The notes under the pieces are model-generated. The model had not been told where the DNA came from. It ran no database searches and saw nothing but the letters and a program-made list of their open reading frames with translations. A DNA stretch of 64,000 nucleotides from assembly GCA_964639245.1 (NCBI GenBank), contig CAZXCU010000002.1:248001-312000 (forward strand). The letters are read 5' to 3'. The stretch is from SB15 sp964639245 (GTDB lineage Bacteria; Chloroflexota; Anaerolineae; Aggregatilineales; J027). A program made the translations under genes and the position numbers. Below are positions 51,033 to 59,599 of this stretch, piece after piece (the stretch's first letter is position 1; the number at the start of each line of letters is the position of its first letter).

Positions 51033-53989
51033 TGCGTAGCCTGTTCGCTCTGATTTTTGCGCTCTCGTGGGGGCTATCGCTTGTGCCTGTCCATGCTCAA
51101 CCCGTTGACCCGATTGACCGTGCGGTGCAAAACATCCTTGCCGAGATGACTCCCCAGCAAAAAGTCGGGCAGTTGGTCATGGTTACCTTTGAGGGAACCT
51201 ACTTAGGCCAAGACTCCGACATCACCCGTTTGATTCAGGAATACCATATCGGGAATGTGCTGCTGCTGGCGGAAAATGATAATGTGAATGGACGCGCCAA
51301 TACGCCTGCCCGTATGCAAGCCTTGACCACTGGCTTACAAACCCTTAATTTTAACGCGCTCGAGTCGCAAAATTTACCCTATGTTCCGTTGTTCATCGCC
51401 ACCACCCACAACGGCAACGATTTACCCGCAACGCAAATTGCCACTGGCACAACCCCGCTACCGAGTTATATGGCGTTGGGTGCAACATGGGAAGTCCGTT
51501 TTGCCCAATTAACCGGACAAATTGTGGGGCAAGAACTCTCCGCGATGGGCATTAATATGCTGTTTGGCCCCTCGTTGGATGTGGTGGCGCTTCAATCCGG
51601 CGGGTCAGATTTATTAGGCGTACAAACCTTTGGCGGCGAACCCTATTGGGTGGGCAAAATGGGCGCGTCCTATATTCAAGGCGTGCATGAGGGCAGCGAA
51701 AATCAAATGGTGGTGGTAGCGCGGCAGTGGCCCGGCTTGGGTAGCATTGACCGCCGCTTAGAACTGGAAGTCCCGGTGGTTCCCAGTTCCGCCGAACAAC
51801 TCCGCCGTTTTGATTTACAGCCCTTTTTTGCAGTCACGGGCCAAGCCGAAAATTCGCTGGCGCTGGCCGATGGGTTGCAATGTGCCAACATTCGCTATCA
51901 GGGCGAAAACATCCGTACCGAAACACGTCCTGTCTGCATTGACGAAAATGCTTTTACCACCGCCATCAATCTAACCGGATATGGCGATTGGCGCACACAG
52001 GGCATCATCATCAGTGACAACTTAGGCACACAGGCCATGCGCCGTTTATACGAGGTGCAGCCTTTTCCCCATCGGCAGGTGGCACGGGATGCGCTCTTGG
52101 CGGGGAATGATGTGCTGCTGCTGGCGAACTTCGGCGCAACCATCGAAGACAATGACTTTAACAACATTGTAGACACCCTGACTTTTTTAACCGAAGGCTA
52201 TTTAAACGATCCCGTATTAAAAAATCGGATGGATGAAGCGCTGACACGGATTCTTCGCCGCAAGGTGCAGTTATATGGGGAAGATTTTACGCTTGAAACG
52301 ATTCTCCCCGCGCCCGAATCGGTTGCCAGTGTTGGGCAAAATATCCAGCCCTTTTATGAAATTGCCCGCCGTGCGGTCACGCTCATTTCGCCAGAAGTTC
52401 AGCAGTTGCCCCCACCCCCACAGGCAGGCGAAAATCTGGTGATTTTTACGGATGTACAGACGCAGCAGCAGTGTTCCTATTGCGAATCGGTGCCAGTGAT
52501 TCCGGTGGATGCCTTGCAAAACACCATCCAGACATTGTACGCGCCCACCGGACAGGTGCTTGCCGACTCGATTTCCAGCTATGCTTTCACCGATTTGGCT
52601 AATCATCTACAAGCCTCCCAACCGACTGCCCTTGAATCAACACTTTTAGAAGCCGATTGGGTGGTTTTTACCATTCTGGATGAATCACAGGTATCTGTTG
52701 TTCGCAATTTTCTGGAAACCACCCCTCAAGCCCGTGTGATAGTCTTGGCATTGGGCGCACCCTATAATTTATCTGCTACGGACATAAGTAAATTAACTGC
52801 CTATTATGGAATTTACGGACATACTGCGCCGTTTGTCGATGCAGCCGCACGGGCAATTTTTCAGGAAGTTCCATTTACGGGTGCGCTGCCTGTGTCCTTG
52901 CCTGCCGTTAATTATGATTTGATTGAAGTCACCTCACCTGACCCTGACCAGACGATTCGCTTGCTTGTTTCCAGAGTGGATACTGACGGGGCAAGTGATG
53001 TCGAAGCGGTGCGCGTGGAAGATACCTTGCTGATTCAAACCGAGCCGATTGTAGACCAGAACGGTAATATTGTTCCCGATGGTACCCCTGTTACCTTCAC
53101 GTTAAGTTTTGTGACCGAAGGTGTCCAAACCGAACAGGATGCGACAACCTTGGATGGTGTCGCGCAGGCCACCTTTGTGTTGCGCCGTCCCGGTCAAATT
53201 GAAGTCCGCGCTTCGAGCCTCGCTGCCACGACTTCCGTAACCTTTGAAATTAACGTCCGTTCGGCGGAAGATGCAGCAACCTTGCAAACCGTTGAACCAC
53301 CGAGTGCGACAGCGACAGAAACGATTACCCCCACTGAAACTCCTTCCCAGACTCTAACTTTTACAGCGACTTATACAGACACACCGACAGCAACCGCCAC
53401 TTACACCGAAACCCCCACCGCCACGTTTACCCCTACCGAGACGGAAACCCCGACAGCGACCATTACACCGAGCAATACCGCTACAGAGACACCGACGGCG
53501 ACAGCAAGTTTGACAAATACTTCAACAGCGACGGAAACATCCACAGCGACATTGACCGAATCCCCTACGCCGACTCTGACCTTTACGCCGAGCAACACGC
53601 CGACTTCGACTCTGTTAAGTGTTCCTGTTGTGACCCTGACTCCGCCATTTGTCCTGCCGAGCAATTCCCCGTTTCCGTCCACCGACACCGAACGTACCTA
53701 TGTCAGTGTGAGCGACTTTTTACTCTCGCTGGTGGGGGTGCTGCTGCTGGCGATTCCAGCATTTTCGGCAGGTTGGGCGACGACCCGTTCATTGGATGGC
53801 AGTATCCGCGTGGTGCTGGGGATGGTGGTTGCCGGGCTGACAGGCTATGTGTATTACGGGATTGGCGCACCCGGTGCGAGTATTCTACGCACCGCATTTG
53901 GCGATTTATCGGCCATGTTGATTGCCTTTTTAGCGGGGGTGGTTGGCCTCTTGTTCACATGGTGGACAGTCCGTGAAATCGAACGCTAG
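51032..53989 (+). CDS. GH3-like surface protein with mucin-like linker and membrane tail
   Basis: The 985-residue protein has a signal peptide (about 1-23) and a GH3 N-terminal domain (TPQQKVGQLVMVTFEG, YHIGNVLLL). The catalytic-site Asp329 in IIISDNLG is kept, but the KHFPGHGD motif reads RQWPGLGS (231-238), so the Lys-His pair is lost and hydrolase activity is doubtful. A second GH3 domain (about 430-620) is followed by an invasin-like Ig module (about 650-745), a Thr/Pro-rich linker (about 755-865, TPTATETPTATFTP) and three membrane helices (about 885-980). It probably binds peptidoglycan or surface sugars. It starts in the stop of the protease gene. Confidence 0.8.
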   Translation: MRSLFALIFALSWGLSLVPVHAQPVDPIDRAVQNILAEMTPQQKVGQLVMVTFEGTYLGQDSDITRLIQEYHIGNVLLLAENDNVNGRANTPARMQALTTGLQTLNFNALESQNLPYVPLFIATTHNGNDLPATQIATGTTPLPSYMALGATWEVRFAQLTGQIVGQELSAMGINMLFGPSLDVVALQSGGSDLLGVQTFGGEPYWVGKMGASYIQGVHEGSENQMVVVARQWPGLGSIDRRLELEVPVVPSSAEQLRRFDLQPFFAVTGQAENSLALADGLQCANIRYQGENIRTETRPVCIDENAFTTAINLTGYGDWRTQGIIISDNLGTQAMRRLYEVQPFPHRQVARDALLAGNDVLLLANFGATIEDNDFNNIVDTLTFLTEGYLNDPVLKNRMDEALTRILRRKVQLYGEDFTLETILPAPESVASVGQNIQPFYEIARRAVTLISPEVQQLPPPPQAGENLVIFTDVQTQQQCSYCESVPVIPVDALQNTIQTLYAPTGQVLADSISSYAFTDLANHLQASQPTALESTLLEADWVVFTILDESQVSVVRNFLETTPQARVIVLALGAPYNLSATDISKLTAYYGIYGHTAPFVDAAARAIFQEVPFTGALPVSLPAVNYDLIEVTSPDPDQTIRLLVSRVDTDGASDVEAVRVEDTLLIQTEPIVDQNGNIVPDGTPVTFTLSFVTEGVQTEQDATTLDGVAQATFVLRRPGQIEVRASSLAATTSVTFEINVRSAEDAATLQTVEPPSATATETITPTETPSQTLTFTATYTDTPTATATYTETPTATFTPTETETPTATITPSNTATETPTATASLTNTSTATETSTATLTESPTPTLTFTPSNTPTSTLLSVPVVTLTPPFVLPSNSPFPSTDTERTYVSVSDFLLSLVGVLLLAIPAFSAGWATTRSLDGSIRVVLGMVVAGLTGYVYYGIGAPGASILRTAFGDLSAMLIAFLAGVVGLLFTWWTVREIER

Positions 53990-54021
53990 CCTGTGTTACA
54001 ATGGGAATTTAGGAGGTAAAA

Positions 54022-54618
54022 ATGGATTTCGTTGCGAACACCATCATGAGTATTGAAGAATACATGCGTCTTTTTGATGAAAAGGGTGCTTTTGAATTTA
54101 TTGAGGGGGAGATTCTTGTCGTGGCGCAAAAAAAATTTGGGGATAACTATCGTGCAAATAAATTATCAGAAGCCTTAAGTAAAGAGGCGCAAGGAGTTTC
54201 TTTAGTTGAAACGCCCTTTGTACTATCCGACGCAGAAAACCCTAACTGGATACGTGGTTCACGGATTCCTGATGTCATGTTTATCAAACAAGCGCGGTTT
54301 GATGCGTATTGCGCGAACACACCGGATTGGGACGACAAACCGTTGGCACTCGTGCCAGATTTAGCGGTGGAATTTATCTCCCCAACCGACAAATATGCAG
54401 ATGTAATTCAAAAAATTGATACTTACCTTCAAGACGGTGTGCAGATTGTTTGGCTCATCAATTCTCAGAATCGCACGGTTGTTGTCTACCAATCCGATAG
54501 TAAACAGAATACGGTTTTAAACCTTGATGATAGGCTTGAGGGTGGTACGGTGCTGCCCGGCTTTGAAATTGCGGTTGCTCAAATTTTTACCCCTGTAATG
54601 AGCGCTTCAAACAGTTAA
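54022..54618 (+). CDS. Uma2 family (DUF820) restriction-endonuclease-fold protein
   Basis: The 198-residue protein has the Uma2 layout: MSIEEYMRLF, FEFIEGEILVV, the RIPDVMF segment and VPDLAVEFISPTDK, followed by DTYLQDGVQIVWLI. Asp and Glu in PDLAVEFISP match the nuclease core of the fold. Function is unknown; Uma2 genes are expanded in cyanobacteria and Chloroflexota. The ribosome site AGGAGG (54011-54016) is exact. It lies directly upstream of the A+T-rich island and a broken XisI-like gene. A second Uma2 copy lies at 58301. Confidence 0.88.
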   Translation: MDFVANTIMSIEEYMRLFDEKGAFEFIEGEILVVAQKKFGDNYRANKLSEALSKEAQGVSLVETPFVLSDAENPNWIRGSRIPDVMFIKQARFDAYCANTPDWDDKPLALVPDLAVEFISPTDKYADVIQKIDTYLQDGVQIVWLINSQNRTVVVYQSDSKQNTVLNLDDRLEGGTVLPGFEIAVAQIFTPVMSASNS

Positions 54619-54668
54619 ATTGCCTACCATAATTGAATTTTTGCTTGCCATGAAGTATGAAACCGCCC

Positions 54669-54821
54669 TCATTCCGCCACTATCGGAACTTTTTCCCCTG
54701 CATAGGCTAACACGATTTTGTCACGCGGCACGCCTGCTTGTTCAAGGGCATCTACAAGGGGTTTGTTATTTGCATCTTTTTCTATAATCACCCTATCATC
54801 TTCTAGGTGAACGAAAAAACA
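54669..54821 (-). pseudogene. XisI-like gene remnant (3' end only)
   Basis: On the minus strand 50 codons, closed by TGA at 54671-54669, give FFVHLEDDRVIIEKDAN..., PLVDALEQAGVPRDKIVLAY and AGEKVPIVAE. This is the C-terminal pattern of XisI-type proteins (h.dI.dgKvWIe.D.t, eLv.AGVPkedIVLaf). An in-frame TAG at 54824-54822 closes it upstream and no start is available, so the first about 60 residues of a normal XisI protein are gone. No xisH is next to it; the window's xisH is at the far left. Confidence 0.6.
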
Positions 54822-54901
54822 CTAGCCTATGTTTCTGTTCTTTAGAAAATTATTTATATTGGGAGAATCTTATCGGTTAAAAGCATACAAAATATATATC
54901 A

Positions 54902-55138
54902 TCATAAATCGAAAATATCTAAAACATCATTTAGAAGTCTTTCTATTAGCTCTTTTCTTCTTTTTGGAGTAAACGACTTTTTCCATTCATTGAGAATAGC
55001 ATCTACAAAATTTTCTACAAATTTGATGATATCCTTAAGAGTACGGCTAAGGTTATCTTTCTTAGCTTCAGCTTCTTCCTCTAAATTTTGTTGAAGAATA
55101 CTAATTTCTTCTGGAGTCAGATTTTTTTTATCCGACAC
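54902..55138 (-). CDS. Small charged helical protein
   Basis: The 78-residue protein is predicted to be almost wholly helical with a Glu/Lys-rich first half (LQQNLEEEAEAKKDNLSRTL), an amphipathic middle (FVENFVDAIL) and a basic stretch (FTPKRRKE). The GTG start at 55138 has GGGAG eight bases upstream. It follows the GTPase gene on the same strand by 31 bases and so is probably cotranscribed. It has no recognised family. The charge pattern would suit a regulatory partner of the GTPase, which is inference. Confidence 0.6.
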   Translation of the reverse strand: MSDKKNLTPEEISILQQNLEEEAEAKKDNLSRTLKDIIKFVENFVDAILNEWKKSFTPKRRKELIERLLNDVLDIFDL

Positions 55139-55169
55139 GGAACTGTCTCCCTCGATTAGATAATTAAAG

Positions 55170-55994
55170 TTAATTGCTATTTATTATTTTATCATACATA
55201 TTAGCAACTTGCTCCCTAAATTCAACATCTACATGAGCCAAATATGCTTCACGATAATTTCTTTTCAAACTGCCGAATACCCATTTTCTACCTTCTGGAA
55301 CGACCCCAGTCAAATAATTAAACAACGTTTCTAACCTCCAACTTTGCTTTGCTGAATAATAGGTAACTATATTGGAAGTTATACCACATTGATCATGAAC
55401 AAGTTTTAGCGCTTGTTCGCGCACTATGATTAATTCTTGCTGCTGCTGCAAGGATGGTTGGTTTATTCTAAAATTCCAGTTGTTTGGTTCGATTGCATCA
55501 GCTCGATTCAACCCTATTATTATGCGTGATGCAATATCAGGAACCCTTACCATTAATTGTGATATATAATCTATATCTTGTTGAAAAGCACTAACATCTG
55601 CCCTCAACACCCATAAAATAGCGTCTATATTTTTAAACATTAATTCATACCAGCTAAAGTATTTCTCTTTGTTTTTCGCTATACCGTCTCCCAAACCCGG
55701 TAAATCATAGATTTGCAAGGTAATATATTGATTAAATTTAACATCTTCTATTCCTTCCGTAGGATAGTTTGATAATGGTTTAGCATCCTCAATTTGCAAA
55801 GTAACTTCATGTATATCTGTAGTAGTAGGCTTTGAAGCAGATGTCGGCATATCCACATTAAATAAAGCATTTACTGTAGAAGTTTTACCAAAACCCCTAT
55901 TACCGGCTACTGCAAATCTTATACCAGTCTGCATTTCTCTCTTGATTTCTTCTACTAAGAGCTTTTTAACTTGAGTAGGAATAGCTATTGCCAT
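55170..55994 (-). CDS. YeeP/YfjP-type GTPase (COG3596-like)
   Basis: The ATG at 55994 has AGGAG seven bases upstream; longer in-frame starts run into the divergent gene's promoter. The 274-residue protein has all G motifs: G1 GNRGFGKT (31-38), Thr58-Thr59 switch I (PTTTD), G3 DLPG (97-100), G4 NRAD (163-166) and G5 SAK (214-216). The NRADAIEPNNWNFRINQPS stretch is characteristic of the YeeP/YfjP/YkfA group of Escherichia coli prophage and island GTPases, which lack an assigned reaction. There is no KH or dynamin domain. It is cotranscribed with the small helical protein and divergent from the membrane protein. Confidence 0.85.
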   Translation of the reverse strand: MAIAIPTQVKKLLVEEIKREMQTGIRFAVAGNRGFGKTSTVNALFNVDMPTSASKPTTTDIHEVTLQIEDAKPLSNYPTEGIEDVKFNQYITLQIYDLPGLGDGIAKNKEKYFSWYELMFKNIDAILWVLRADVSAFQQDIDYISQLMVRVPDIASRIIIGLNRADAIEPNNWNFRINQPSLQQQQELIIVREQALKLVHDQCGITSNIVTYYSAKQSWRLETLFNYLTGVVPEGRKWVFGSLKRNYREAYLAHVDVEFREQVANMYDKIINSN

Positions 55995-56097
55995 TAATGG
56001 ACTCCTAAGTAGAAAACTACGATGATTGCTTAAAATGAACTCTAAGGATATATTATATCTTATTGAGAAATATTGCAATATTGATGGATAAAACGTC

Positions 56098-56544
56098 ATG
56101 CTATCTTTTATCGAAAGTATATTTGGCAAAAAGCTAAAACAATTAACCCCCGAATTAATTGTTGCACTACTAAGCATAACAATACTCTCAACAATCGCTA
56201 ATGTTTCGATTAACTTTAAAAATGACATTTTTTATTTAATTAGAAATGGTATATTAATTTTAGGATTATTTGTAATTACACGAATAATCATTGTTCTTAT
56301 ATTTGAAATTCTTCTAGGATTTCTCGTAAATTGGCTCTTTCTCTCACATAAAGTTGGAACTGATATTCTTCAGCGCTTAGAAAATGTATCGGCAATTATT
56401 AGCACTTGGTATTTAGCTGTATATGAGCCTAACTTTGCTGAGAAACTAGCTTTATTGGGTTTGATCCTAATAGTAATACTATATGTTATACTTCCCGGAA
56501 TTAGACCAGAAAAAAATCTTAATGAGACGAGCTTGATAGATTAG
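56098..56544 (+). CDS. Small polytopic membrane protein
   Basis: The 148-residue A+T-rich-coded protein has about four hydrophobic helices (about 19-36, 50-67, 68-83 and 114-134) and a cytoplasmic loop with a charged amphipathic helix (GTDILQRLENVSAIIS, about 87-102). It has no recognised family. It diverges from the GTPase gene over about 100 bases, which must hold both promoters, and meets the kinase gene tail to tail eight bases apart. Its pairing with a YeeP-type GTPase suggests a membrane-associated system; this is inference from context alone. Confidence 0.55.
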   Translation: MLSFIESIFGKKLKQLTPELIVALLSITILSTIANVSINFKNDIFYLIRNGILILGLFVITRIIIVLIFEILLGFLVNWLFLSHKVGTDILQRLENVSAIISTWYLAVYEPNFAEKLALLGLILIVILYVILPGIRPEKNLNETSLID

Positions 56545-56551
56545 CACTTTT

Positions 56552-57568
56552 TTAAATTGTCGGCGAAAAGAAGGTCACAAAAATAGACGCAATCAGCAGC
56601 AGGGTTGCCAGCGCCGCCAGAATCACATTCCCCTTTGCCATGTCCGCGTCAAACACCACCACCTCCGTTTTATATTCGGCACGGGCAAGGCCGGGTGTCA
56701 CCATGAAGGGAATCCGCCCTTTGCCGACGAGGGCATCGCGCAGTTCTTCTACATTTTTCGGGCGGTCATCGGGGTGCATGGACATCGCCCACATGATCGC
56801 TTTGGCGGTGCGTTCGGAAATCTGCTCGTTCAATTTGCGCGGGTCGGAGAGAACATGCGGCGATAAAAAGCGCTGGCGGGCTTCGGCGGGAGGGCGGTTA
56901 CTACACAGATGATACAGGGTTGCGCCGAAGGCATAAATATCGCTGCGAACATCGGTATGACCGGTGTCGCCACCATATTGCTCAAGAGGGGTATAATGCG
57001 CCGAACCGCGTCCCTGCACAACCGTAATCGTGCGGCTTTCATCACCATCCAACACCTTTACCAACCCGAAATCTACCAGTTTGATGATTCCGTTGGGCGT
57101 AATTTTGATATTGGCGGGTTTGATATCGCGGTGCAGCACAGGCGGTTCCTGGGCATGAAGATAGCTCAGCGCATCGGCAATTTGGTCAGCCCAACCGAGA
57201 ACCAAATTTTCTTCCAGAAATTCATTTTTACGAATGGCCTCTTCAATCATCTGGCGCAGGTCACGCCCCGGCACATAATCCATCACCAGAAAATCGCGGT
57301 CTTTTTCCACAAAAAAGTCGGAGACTTTGGGAAGCATGGGGTGGTCAAGCCGTGCGAGTGTGCTGGCTTCCCGATGAAATTGGCGGCGGTTTTCTTCCTG
57401 CTCATTATCGGTGGCGTTCAGGTCAAAAAGAATTTCTTTGACGGCGGTGAGGCGGCCTGCCAGACGAATATCCTCCGCTTGGTAGACTGCTCCCATACCC
57501 CCCTGACCAATCAATTGTAAGATGCGGTAGCGGTCTTTGAGCATGTCATCGGGTTTTAGGTTACTCAT
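56552..57568 (-). CDS. Serine/threonine protein kinase with membrane tail
   Basis: From the ATG at 57568 (GGAG nine bases upstream) the 338-residue Hanks-type kinase has the glycine loop GQGGMGAVY (21-29), the ATP Lys44 in TAVKEI, the catalytic loop HRDIKPAN (146-153) and DFG Asp166. The APE-like segment reads YTPLEQYGG. After about residue 290 there is a C-terminal membrane helix (about 315-335) and almost no extracytoplasmic part, so it senses by dimerisation or membrane state rather than a large outer domain. It is divergent from the FHA regulator, which binds phosphothreonine and is a likely partner. Confidence 0.93.
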   Translation of the reverse strand: MSNLKPDDMLKDRYRILQLIGQGGMGAVYQAEDIRLAGRLTAVKEILFDLNATDNEQEENRRQFHREASTLARLDHPMLPKVSDFFVEKDRDFLVMDYVPGRDLRQMIEEAIRKNEFLEENLVLGWADQIADALSYLHAQEPPVLHRDIKPANIKITPNGIIKLVDFGLVKVLDGDESRTITVVQGRGSAHYTPLEQYGGDTGHTDVRSDIYAFGATLYHLCSNRPPAEARQRFLSPHVLSDPRKLNEQISERTAKAIMWAMSMHPDDRPKNVEELRDALVGKGRIPFMVTPGLARAEYKTEVVVFDADMAKGNVILAALATLLLIASIFVTFFSPTI

Positions 57569-57633
57569 CAGGGAAAACTCCGCTAAAATACAAGACAGAT
57601 TTCTGCAACGACTAAACAAGGTGGATACCGTCT

Positions 57634-58296
57634 ATGAGCGAACACAACGATAAGCCAGTGCTAATTATACTTGAAGGGGAACAGACGGGGCAGCGCTGGA
57701 TCATCGAGGGGGATGAATTTGTTATTGGGCGAGGGTCAACCTGCCAGATGGTGCTGCCCGAACGCCAAGTTTCCCGTGAACATTTGCGAATTTATCGGGA
57801 TGGCGACCACTACTATCTTAAAGATTTGGACAGCAAAAATGGGACATGGCTCAACGGCGAACAAATCAAAGGGCCAGCCGTTTTACTGCATGACAGCGAC
57901 GAAATTTCCATTGCACTGGCTGTTCGTATGATGTATGTTGCCAGCGAATCAACCGCCCCATTGCTCATTGAAGAAATGCAGCCTCAAAAAGGTGTGCTGC
58001 GCCTAGACCGTGAATCGCGGCGGGTGTTTATCCGCGATGTCGAAATTGATCCCCCCCTCAGTTTGCCCCAATATCGCCTGTTGGAACTGCTTTATGATGG
58101 TACAGGTCGCGTCTGTACCCGTGACGAAGTAATTGCGGCGGTGTGGCCGGATGCCGTTGGTGAAGGGGTCAGTGAACAGGCGATTGACGCATTGGTACGC
58201 CGCTTGCGTGACCGTCTGAATGAAGTGGACAAGCAAAATCAATTTGTGGTCACAGTACGCGGGCATGGTTTCAGGTTGAGCAATCCAGAGGTATAA
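57634..58296 (+). CDS. FHA-winged-helix transcriptional regulator
   Basis: The 220-residue protein joins an FHA domain (about 22-100: VIGRGSTCQMVL, VSREHLRIY, DLDSKNGTWLNG) to an OmpR/PhoB-type winged helix (about 115-216: SLPQYRLLELLY, QAIDALVRRLRDRL, VTVRGHGFRL). FHA domains bind phosphothreonine, so the DNA-binding part may be governed by the divergent kinase at 56552-57568. Family examples with this order act as EmbR-like regulators, although those also carry a BTAD domain, missing here. Four bases separate it from the downstream Uma2 gene. Target promoters are unknown. Confidence 0.9.
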   Translation: MSEHNDKPVLIILEGEQTGQRWIIEGDEFVIGRGSTCQMVLPERQVSREHLRIYRDGDHYYLKDLDSKNGTWLNGEQIKGPAVLLHDSDEISIALAVRMMYVASESTAPLLIEEMQPQKGVLRLDRESRRVFIRDVEIDPPLSLPQYRLLELLYDGTGRVCTRDEVIAAVWPDAVGEGVSEQAIDALVRRLRDRLNEVDKQNQFVVTVRGHGFRLSNPEV

Positions 58297-58300
58297 AACG

Positions 58301-58852
58301 ATGGGCGTTCGAGAAAAATTGGTCACAGTCGCCGAATACGAAGCCTTCATTTCACGTTCCGAAAATGCAGAGCGTCGTTTTGAACTGATTGCGGGGGAAT
58401 TTGTTGAGAGTATGCCAAGCCAACTTCATGCCGCCATTACGTTACTTATCGGCACATTCATTATGAACTATCTGATGCAACACCCTGTAGGGCGGGCTTA
58501 TGTTGAAGCACGTTATCAGATACCCGAAGATGAACACAATGCTTACATCCCTGACCTTTCGTTTGTGAGCGACTCTACCCGTCCGATTGTCGAAAAAGGG
58601 GCAGCCCCTTACATGCCGGATTTAGCAGTTGAAATCCAATCGCCAGACGACTCACTTAAGGAGATGAGCGCCAAAGCTGCGTATTATCTTGCCAATGGGA
58701 CACGGATGGTGTGGTTGGTGTATCCCGCCAAACGGATTGTGGAAGTTTTAACCCCCAATGAACGCCAGATTTTAACCGAGTCGGATATACTGACAGGGGG
58801 CGATGTGTTACCGGAATTTGCGGTCACAGTGCGCCAACTTTTCCCATCATAG
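58301..58852 (+). CDS. Uma2 family (DUF820) protein, second copy
   Basis: The 183-residue protein starts VREKLVTVAEYEAFISR and has ERRFELIAGEFVES, the YIPDLSFVS strand, PDLAVEIQSPDDSLKEMSAKAAYYLANGTRMVWLV (given in part: PDLAVEIQSP, GTRMVWLV) and TGGDVLPEFAVTV. The ExK/D-type core of the restriction-endonuclease fold is present. GAGG precedes the ATG, overlapping the end of the regulator gene, so it is cotranscribed with it. It is only distantly like the copy at 54022. Function is unknown. Confidence 0.88.
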   Translation: MGVREKLVTVAEYEAFISRSENAERRFELIAGEFVESMPSQLHAAITLLIGTFIMNYLMQHPVGRAYVEARYQIPEDEHNAYIPDLSFVSDSTRPIVEKGAAPYMPDLAVEIQSPDDSLKEMSAKAAYYLANGTRMVWLVYPAKRIVEVLTPNERQILTESDILTGGDVLPEFAVTVRQLFPS

Positions 58853-58868
58853 CAGTCAGGAGATAGAC

Positions 58869-59567
58869 ATGAAAAAAACCGTCATCTTTACACTCGTCAT
58901 GTTACTGTTGGTATTCGCTAGCTCGATTTCTGCCCAAGAATCTGGTGAGGTGCGGGTGCGATTCGCCAATTTTATTACCGAAGAAGGCACGGTTTCTGTC
59001 ACGGTTGGGAATGAAAGTACCGCGCAAACGGACATCCCCGCGAACACCCTGAGCGATTATTTTACAATGCCCGCCGGTCAACAAAGTATCGGGGTATCCA
59101 TCGTGATTGGCAATTCGTTCTCTGGCAATGGGTACAGCCGCGATTTTGTTGCCGGACACGACTATCTCCTCATTCTCGGCGGGAACAGCGAAGAAGATTT
59201 CGACATTTTGATTGACGAAACGCTAATTTTCGGAGAAAAAGACCCGTCGTTGGCGCGAGTCCTTTTTGTATACGGCATTCCGGGTGAAGATGTAGCTTCT
59301 TTACGTTTGACCACCGGGGGTGTGACCTTCGCCCAAGCGATTCAATTTCCTGACTCGTTTCTGGATGATGATGTCAAAGGTTTTGCCGCCATAAGTCTGT
59401 CACCGGGTGAGTATAGGGTGGCACTTTCGCAGGCTGGCACAGAACTGGCTAACCTGACCTCTTTAACGCTTCAGCCCGACTCCGATTATCTGGTTGTTTT
59501 TACCGGGACAGTTGCGGATGGGATTCAGGTGATTGTGGCGGAAAACGGGCAAATTCTCGCCCCATGA
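58869..59567 (+). CDS. Secreted DUF4397 domain protein
   Basis: The ATG at 58869 has AGGAG upstream. The 232-residue protein has a signal peptide (about 1-20, cut after SAQ) and then two related beta-rich halves typical of DUF4397: RVRFANFITEEGTVSVTVGN, HDYLLILGG, then ARVLFVYGIPGEDVASL and LSPGEYRVALSQAGT, DYLVVFTGT. The family is exported and of unknown binding function. It follows Uma2 by 16 bases and meets rnc tail to tail, 32 bases apart. Confidence 0.85.
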   Translation: MKKTVIFTLVMLLLVFASSISAQESGEVRVRFANFITEEGTVSVTVGNESTAQTDIPANTLSDYFTMPAGQQSIGVSIVIGNSFSGNGYSRDFVAGHDYLLILGGNSEEDFDILIDETLIFGEKDPSLARVLFVYGIPGEDVASLRLTTGGVTFAQAIQFPDSFLDDDVKGFAAISLSPGEYRVALSQAGTELANLTSLTLQPDSDYLVVFTGTVADGIQVIVAENGQILAP

Positions 59568-59599
59568 TTGTTTAAGGCTGACCCATCCGCAGCCGAAAT

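Larger units (their letters stand above)
54619..56551. other. A+T-rich island with GTPase, small helical and membrane genes
   Basis: Base composition shifts visibly to A+T-rich here compared with both sides, and codon use follows (many AAA, ATA, TTA, AAT). It contains the XisI-like remnant, a 78-residue protein, a YeeP-type GTPase and a divergent membrane protein. No integrase, transposase or tRNA is adjacent. Transfer is inferred from composition and gene type. Confidence 0.65.

Noticed and set aside
53290..53620. Tandem-repeat-like DNA
   Set aside because: It is low-complexity coding sequence for the Thr/Pro linker of the GH3-like protein, with no exact repeat unit.
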